Shown here in pieces: positions 15,606-17,803 of a DNA stretch of 17,803 nucleotides. Position numbers and translations under genes: made by a program. The first letter of the stretch is position 1. Each line of letters begins with the position of its first letter. This DNA is from CAYNRQ01 sp964399875 (GTDB lineage Archaea; Aenigmatarchaeota; Aenigmatarchaeia; QMZP01): positions 1 to 17,803 of the forward strand of contig CAYNRQ010000019.1 of NCBI GenBank assembly GCA_964399875.1, written 5' to 3'. The notes beneath the pieces are model-generated. The model was not told where the DNA came from. It did not search any database and worked only from the letters and a program-made list of their open reading frames with translations.

Positions 15606-16799
15606 ATGGAAAATCTTTTATGGACTGATAAGTATAAACCAGAGAATTTGTCAGAGGTAATAGGACAGAAAAAGGTTTTAGAAGAAGTATTAAAATGGAT
15701 AGATTCATGGAAAAAGGGGAAGGCCTTGTTGTTTTACGGACATCCTGGTGTTGGTAAAAGCCTTGTTGTTGAGACACTGTCCAAGGAAAGGGGTTATGCT
15801 CTTTTGCAGTTAAACGCATCTGATGAAAGGAATGCAAAGAATATAGAAACATTCAGGCAGACAACAAAAACCAGTGCATTGTTTCATAAGGGCAAGATAA
15901 TACTGATAGATGAGGTGGATGGTATATCAGGCCGGGACAAGGGAGCTGTTGGTTCTATTGTGGATATGATAAAGAATTCTGATTTTCCTGTTTTTCTGGT
16001 TGCAAATGATCCATGGGCAGCAAAACTAAGGCCATTAAGGTCGTATGTCAAGATGATAAAGTTCCATAAGATCCCCACGCCATCCATTGCAAAAAGGCTA
16101 AGGGATATATGTGAAAAGGAAGGGGTGGAGGCTAAGGATGATGTATTAAAAAATCTGGCCAGGTGGTCACAGGGTGATATGAGGTCAGCAATGAATGACC
16201 TGCAGATGTTGTGCCAGGGAAAAAAAGAAATAAGCGAAAGGGATCTGGAGGTTCTTGGCTATAGGGAAAGGGAAAGCTCTGTATTCGATATAATGCCGTC
16301 TATATTCAGGTCAGGAAATATTAAAGTGGTAAGGAATCTTATAAAATCTGCTGATAAAGATCCGGATGAGATATTTCTCTGGATAGGGACAAATATACAG
16401 TATGAGTTTAAAGATCCTGAAGAGATAGCAAGGGCATATGAGATAGTGTCCAAAGCTGATATGTTTAGAAAGCTTGTTTTAAAACAACAGAAATGGAGCT
16501 TTAAGGGATTCATGATTGATATGATGTCAGGGGTTTCCCTTGCAAGAAAAGGAGGGGTTCATGGCTGGGTGCCTTATCAGCCACCGCAGAGAATTATGAT
16601 GCTGGGCAGAACAAAGGTTAAAAGGGCCTTGGTGGACTCGGTATGTGAAAAGATTGGGGGGGTTACTCATTGCTCCAAAAGGACTGTCAAAAAAGACTAT
16701 CTTCCATACCTCAGGATCATAATGAAGAAAAACAAATGTCTGAATGAGCGGCTTGGTCTTGGGCCTGAAGAGATCGAGGCTGTAAAGATTAATTTTTGA
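15606..16799 (+). CDS. rfcL: Replication factor C large subunit (clamp loader)
   Basis: The 397-residue AAA+ protein loads PCNA onto DNA with the small RFC subunit. It shows the RFC order: WTDKYKP near the N-terminus, Walker A GHPGVGKS (45-52), LNASDERN (69-76), Walker B LIDEVD (100-105), sensor 1 VANDPW (132-137) and sensor 2 WSQGDMRSAMNDL. A helical collar region fills the C-terminal half. Compared with many archaeal RfcL it is short and ends GPEEIEAVKINF without the C-terminal PCNA-interacting peptide (Q-x-x-L/I-x-x-F-F). The small-subunit gene, often adjacent, is absent. A TATA-like run (AATATTAATAAATATTATAG, 15571-15590) precedes the ATG. The stop is followed directly by the decayed GNAT gene. 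Confidence 0.93.
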   Translation: MENLLWTDKYKPENLSEVIGQKKVLEEVLKWIDSWKKGKALLFYGHPGVGKSLVVETLSKERGYALLQLNASDERNAKNIETFRQTTKTSALFHKGKIILIDEVDGISGRDKGAVGSIVDMIKNSDFPVFLVANDPWAAKLRPLRSYVKMIKFHKIPTPSIAKRLRDICEKEGVEAKDDVLKNLARWSQGDMRSAMNDLQMLCQGKKEISERDLEVLGYRERESSVFDIMPSIFRSGNIKVVRNLIKSADKDPDEIFLWIGTNIQYEFKDPEEIARAYEIVSKADMFRKLVLKQQKWSFKGFMIDMMSGVSLARKGGVHGWVPYQPPQRIMMLGRTKVKRALVDSVCEKIGGVTHCSKRTVKKDYLPYLRIIMKKNKCLNERLGLGPEEIEAVKINF

Positions 16800-17120
16800 A
16801 AGGTACAGAGACAAAGAAAGTTTGATCATTGTTGCATATTTAGATAATAAACCAGTTGGTTATGATAGGTTTGGTTATGTTCTTTCTATTGCTGGATGGG
16901 GAGGGAGTAATCCTGAGTTCAGAGGTAATGGTGTGATGAAAGCCATGATGGAATACTTTGAAGAATAGGCCAAAAAAGAGGGTGCAAGAAAATAAAGGTC
17001 AAAACAAGGAATAACCGAAGGGAGATGCTTTCTTATCTGGTTAAATATGATTTCTATTTTACTGGTATTGAACCAAAACCTAAAATCAAAGATTATCGTG
17101 TTCTTCTTGAAAAAAAATCT
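16786..17120 (+). pseudogene. Decayed GNAT-family N-acetyltransferase
   Basis: Reading from 16786 gives GNAT-like sequence (ERYRDKESLIIVAYLDNKPVG, then NPEFRGNGVMKAMMEYFEE, the acetyl-CoA-binding region). A TAG at 16966-16968 interrupts it, and it continues in frame as AKKEGARK to a TAA at 16993. Shifted one base back from 16992, it resumes as IKVKTRNNRREMLSYLVKYD and then IEPKPKIKDYRVLLEK, the normal GNAT C-terminus. The N-terminal quarter and the stop codon are missing. One nonsense codon plus one frameshift mark a true pseudogene. Its 3' end overlaps the convergent Nudix gene. Confidence 0.75.
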
Positions 17121-17596
17121 TTAAGAATCTTTAGCATGTCCCGGGTCTCGGGGAGGAATTTCTCTTGTTTTATTTTTTCTTCTGTTTTATCCAAGCTCAG
17201 GAACAGGCCTTGTTTTAGTTCTTTTGGGTCCAGCCTGGGAATATTGTCTGTTATAAAGGCAAAAACCTTTATATTTTCCTTGTCCTTGTCTGTTCTCTTC
17301 TTGTAAGAGGTTAGGAGCTTTGGATGCCCTTCTATTCCTGCCTCTTCCTTGGCCTCTCTGAGGACTGCCTGCTCATAACTCTCCCCAGAGCTCACATGGC
17401 CTCCAATCAGGATGCTCCAGTATTCTGGATAGAATTCCTTTTCCTTTGTTCTCTGTGTTACCAGGATCCTTCCTTTCTTGTCCAGGATAAAAAAGAACAC
17501 GCACCTGTGGATATGGCCTTTTGCATGGCACTCCTTCCTTGTGGCCTTGCCTATTATTCTATCATTCTCATCTACTACATCCAATTGCTCATCCAT
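17093..17596 (-). CDS. Nudix hydrolase
   Basis: The 167-residue protein carries a complete Nudix box, G66-x5-E72-x7-R80-E-A-K-E-E-A-G-I88, within GGHVSSGESYEQAVLREAKE. The N-terminus, with LDVVDENDRIIG and HAKGHIHRCVFFFIL, resembles the Nudix subgroup related to isopentenyl-diphosphate isomerase (IDI/YfcD-like). It hydrolyses a nucleoside diphosphate linked to another group, or acts on an isoprenoid diphosphate; the substrate cannot be read from sequence. I place the start at the ATG at 17596. An in-frame ATG at 17620 lies inside the T-arm of the tRNA gene and would read tRNA sequence. Only 7 nt separate the tRNA 3' end from this ATG, so the two are probably co-transcribed and the mRNA is freed by tRNA 3' processing. 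Confidence 0.88.
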   Translation of the reverse strand: MDEQLDVVDENDRIIGKATRKECHAKGHIHRCVFFFILDKKGRILVTQRTKEKEFYPEYWSILIGGHVSSGESYEQAVLREAKEEAGIEGHPKLLTSYKKRTDKDKENIKVFAFITDNIPRLDPKELKQGLFLSLDKTEEKIKQEKFLPETRDMLKILKDFFSRRTR

Positions 17597-17603
17597 AATA
17601 TCA

Positions 17604-17725
17604 CGGGCCTGCTGGGACATTCGGACAGGCGATTTTATTCTATCTCTTCAGACCGTCTGCTTTCTGTCGAACCCAGGACCTCCAGCTCCGCAAGCTGGCA
17701 TTCTATCCAGCTGAACTACAGGCCC
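17604..17725 (-). tRNA. tRNA-Arg(GCG) with a 48-nt intron in the T-loop
   Basis: On the minus strand the acceptor GGGCCTG (17719-17725) pairs with CAGGCCC (17605-17611), with discriminator G at 17604. The D-arm is GTTC-loop-GAAT. The anticodon stem CCAGC/GCTGG encloses TTGCGGA, giving anticodon GCG (Arg, codons CGC/CGU). The T-stem CTGGG (17672-17676) pairs with CCCAG (17612-17616), but the T-loop is split by extra sequence. With the 48 nt removed the loop is TTCGACT, of normal length, and the mature tRNA is 74 nt. CCA is not encoded. An archaeal TATA box lies about 29 nt upstream. The Nudix gene follows 7 nt downstream. Confidence 0.93.
17618..17665 (-). other. tRNA intron at position 59/60 with a bulge-helix-bulge motif
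   Basis: The exon TTCG (17668-17671) pairs with CGAA (17620-17623) to form a 4-bp central helix. It is flanked by 3-nt bulges ACA (17665-17667) and TGT (17617-17619), with the T-stem as outer helix. Cutting after the second base of each bulge, as archaeal splicing endonuclease does, removes 17665 to 17618 (48 nt). Inside, CAGA/TCTG forms a small hairpin. The pairing GACAG/CTGTC near the ends is a competing fold. Confidence 0.8.
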
Positions 17726-17749
17726 TCAGAAAAGAATTGGTTTTTTGCA

Positions 17750-17758
17750 ATTTAAATA
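17750..17758 (-). promoter_or_regulatory. TATA-like box of the tRNA-Arg gene
   Basis: On the minus strand TTATTTAAATTG (17749-17760) is centred about 29 nt before the tRNA 5' end at 17725, the usual archaeal spacing. Confidence 0.6.
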
Positions 17759-17764
17759 AGAATT

Positions 17765-17785
17765 CCACCGGTCTCTGACCGGTGG
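17765..17785. terminator. Perfect 8-bp GC-rich hairpin at the window end
   Basis: CCACCGGT (17765-17772) and ACCGGTGG (17778-17785) form a perfect stem around the 5-nt loop CTCTG. It sits just upstream of the tRNA promoter. It is much more GC-rich than its surroundings. It may end a transcript coming from beyond the window or be part of another structured RNA; the window stops too soon to say. Confidence 0.4.
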
Positions 17786-17803
17786 TTCCAAACAAGGCAA
17801 TCG

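Noticed and set aside
16966..16968. In-frame TAG in the GNAT remnant as a possible pyrrolysine codon
   Set aside because: It is followed within 30 bases by a TAA and a frameshift, and the N-terminus is missing; decay explains it better.
17324..17755. 143-codon plus-strand ORF over the Nudix and tRNA genes
   Set aside because: Antisense to a complete Nudix domain and runs through the tRNA gene.
1..17803. CRISPR array, insertion sequence or defence system
   Set aside because: No spaced short repeats, transposase motifs, or nuclease/ATPase cluster of a known or clearly novel defence type; the DHH and HerA-like genes sit in housekeeping context.

Overview
The window is a gene-dense, AT-rich stretch of an archaeal genome. 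The archaeal assignment rests on ribosomal protein eS1 (S3Ae), an EF-2-type translocase with the diphthamide-site histidine, the large subunit of replication factor C, a HerA-family ATPase with a HAS-barrel, a ribose-1,5-bisphosphate isomerase/eIF2B-like protein, a PurO-type IMP cyclohydrolase relative, an archaeosortase, and a tRNA gene with a bulge-helix-bulge intron. Many genes have a TATA-like box about 25-30 nt before the start codon and almost no leader. The mix of small genes, the reduced ThiI-like protein and the Cys-rich surface protein would fit an uncultivated DPANN or early-branching euryarchaeal lineage, but that placement is inference and cannot be fixed from this window.

Layout. 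1-446: no intact gene; it holds a TATA box and a 34-bp direct repeat that duplicates the start of the HerA-like gene. 447-1943 (+): HerA-like ATPase, ending tail-to-tail with a minus-strand pair, a ThiI-like THUMP protein with a degenerate PP-loop (2819-3712) and the R15P isomerase-like protein (1936-2847), which overlap by 29 nt. 3750-6491 (+): large exported beta-helix protein with Cys-rich MopE-like repeats and a C-terminal membrane anchor. 6527-8627 (+): DHH/RecJ-like phosphoesterase overlapping eS1 by 134 nt. 8727-10916 (+): EF-2, followed by a strong intergenic stem-loop. 11143-11843: two small unrecognised proteins whose stop codons share one CTAG. 11887-12455 (+): DUF460 RNase H-fold protein whose start region appears frameshifted. 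12511-12570: a 60-nt nested inverted repeat. 12598-13881 (+): archaeosortase plus a membrane-anchored pilin-like protein. 13935-14879 (+): thioredoxin reductase. 14921-15552 (+): frameshifted PurO-like gene. 15606-16799 (+): RFC large subunit. 16786-17120 (+): decayed GNAT acetyltransferase. 17093-17596 (-): Nudix hydrolase directly downstream of a split-loop tRNA-Arg(GCG) gene (17604-17725, -).

The genes fall into information processing (HerA-like, DHH, eS1, EF-2, RFC, tRNA-Arg, ThiI-like, DUF460), the cell surface (beta-helix/MopE protein, archaeosortase, pilin-like partner) and nucleotide/redox metabolism (R15P isomerase, PurO-like, Nudix, thioredoxin reductase). I see no CRISPR array, insertion sequence or convincing defence island. 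The most notable signals are the 48-nt tRNA-Arg intron inside the T-loop (position 59/60) with a textbook BHB, the ThiI homologue without its SGGxDS PP-loop, the archaeosortase/pilin-like pair, three genes broken by frameshifts, the duplicated herA start and two large intergenic inverted repeats.
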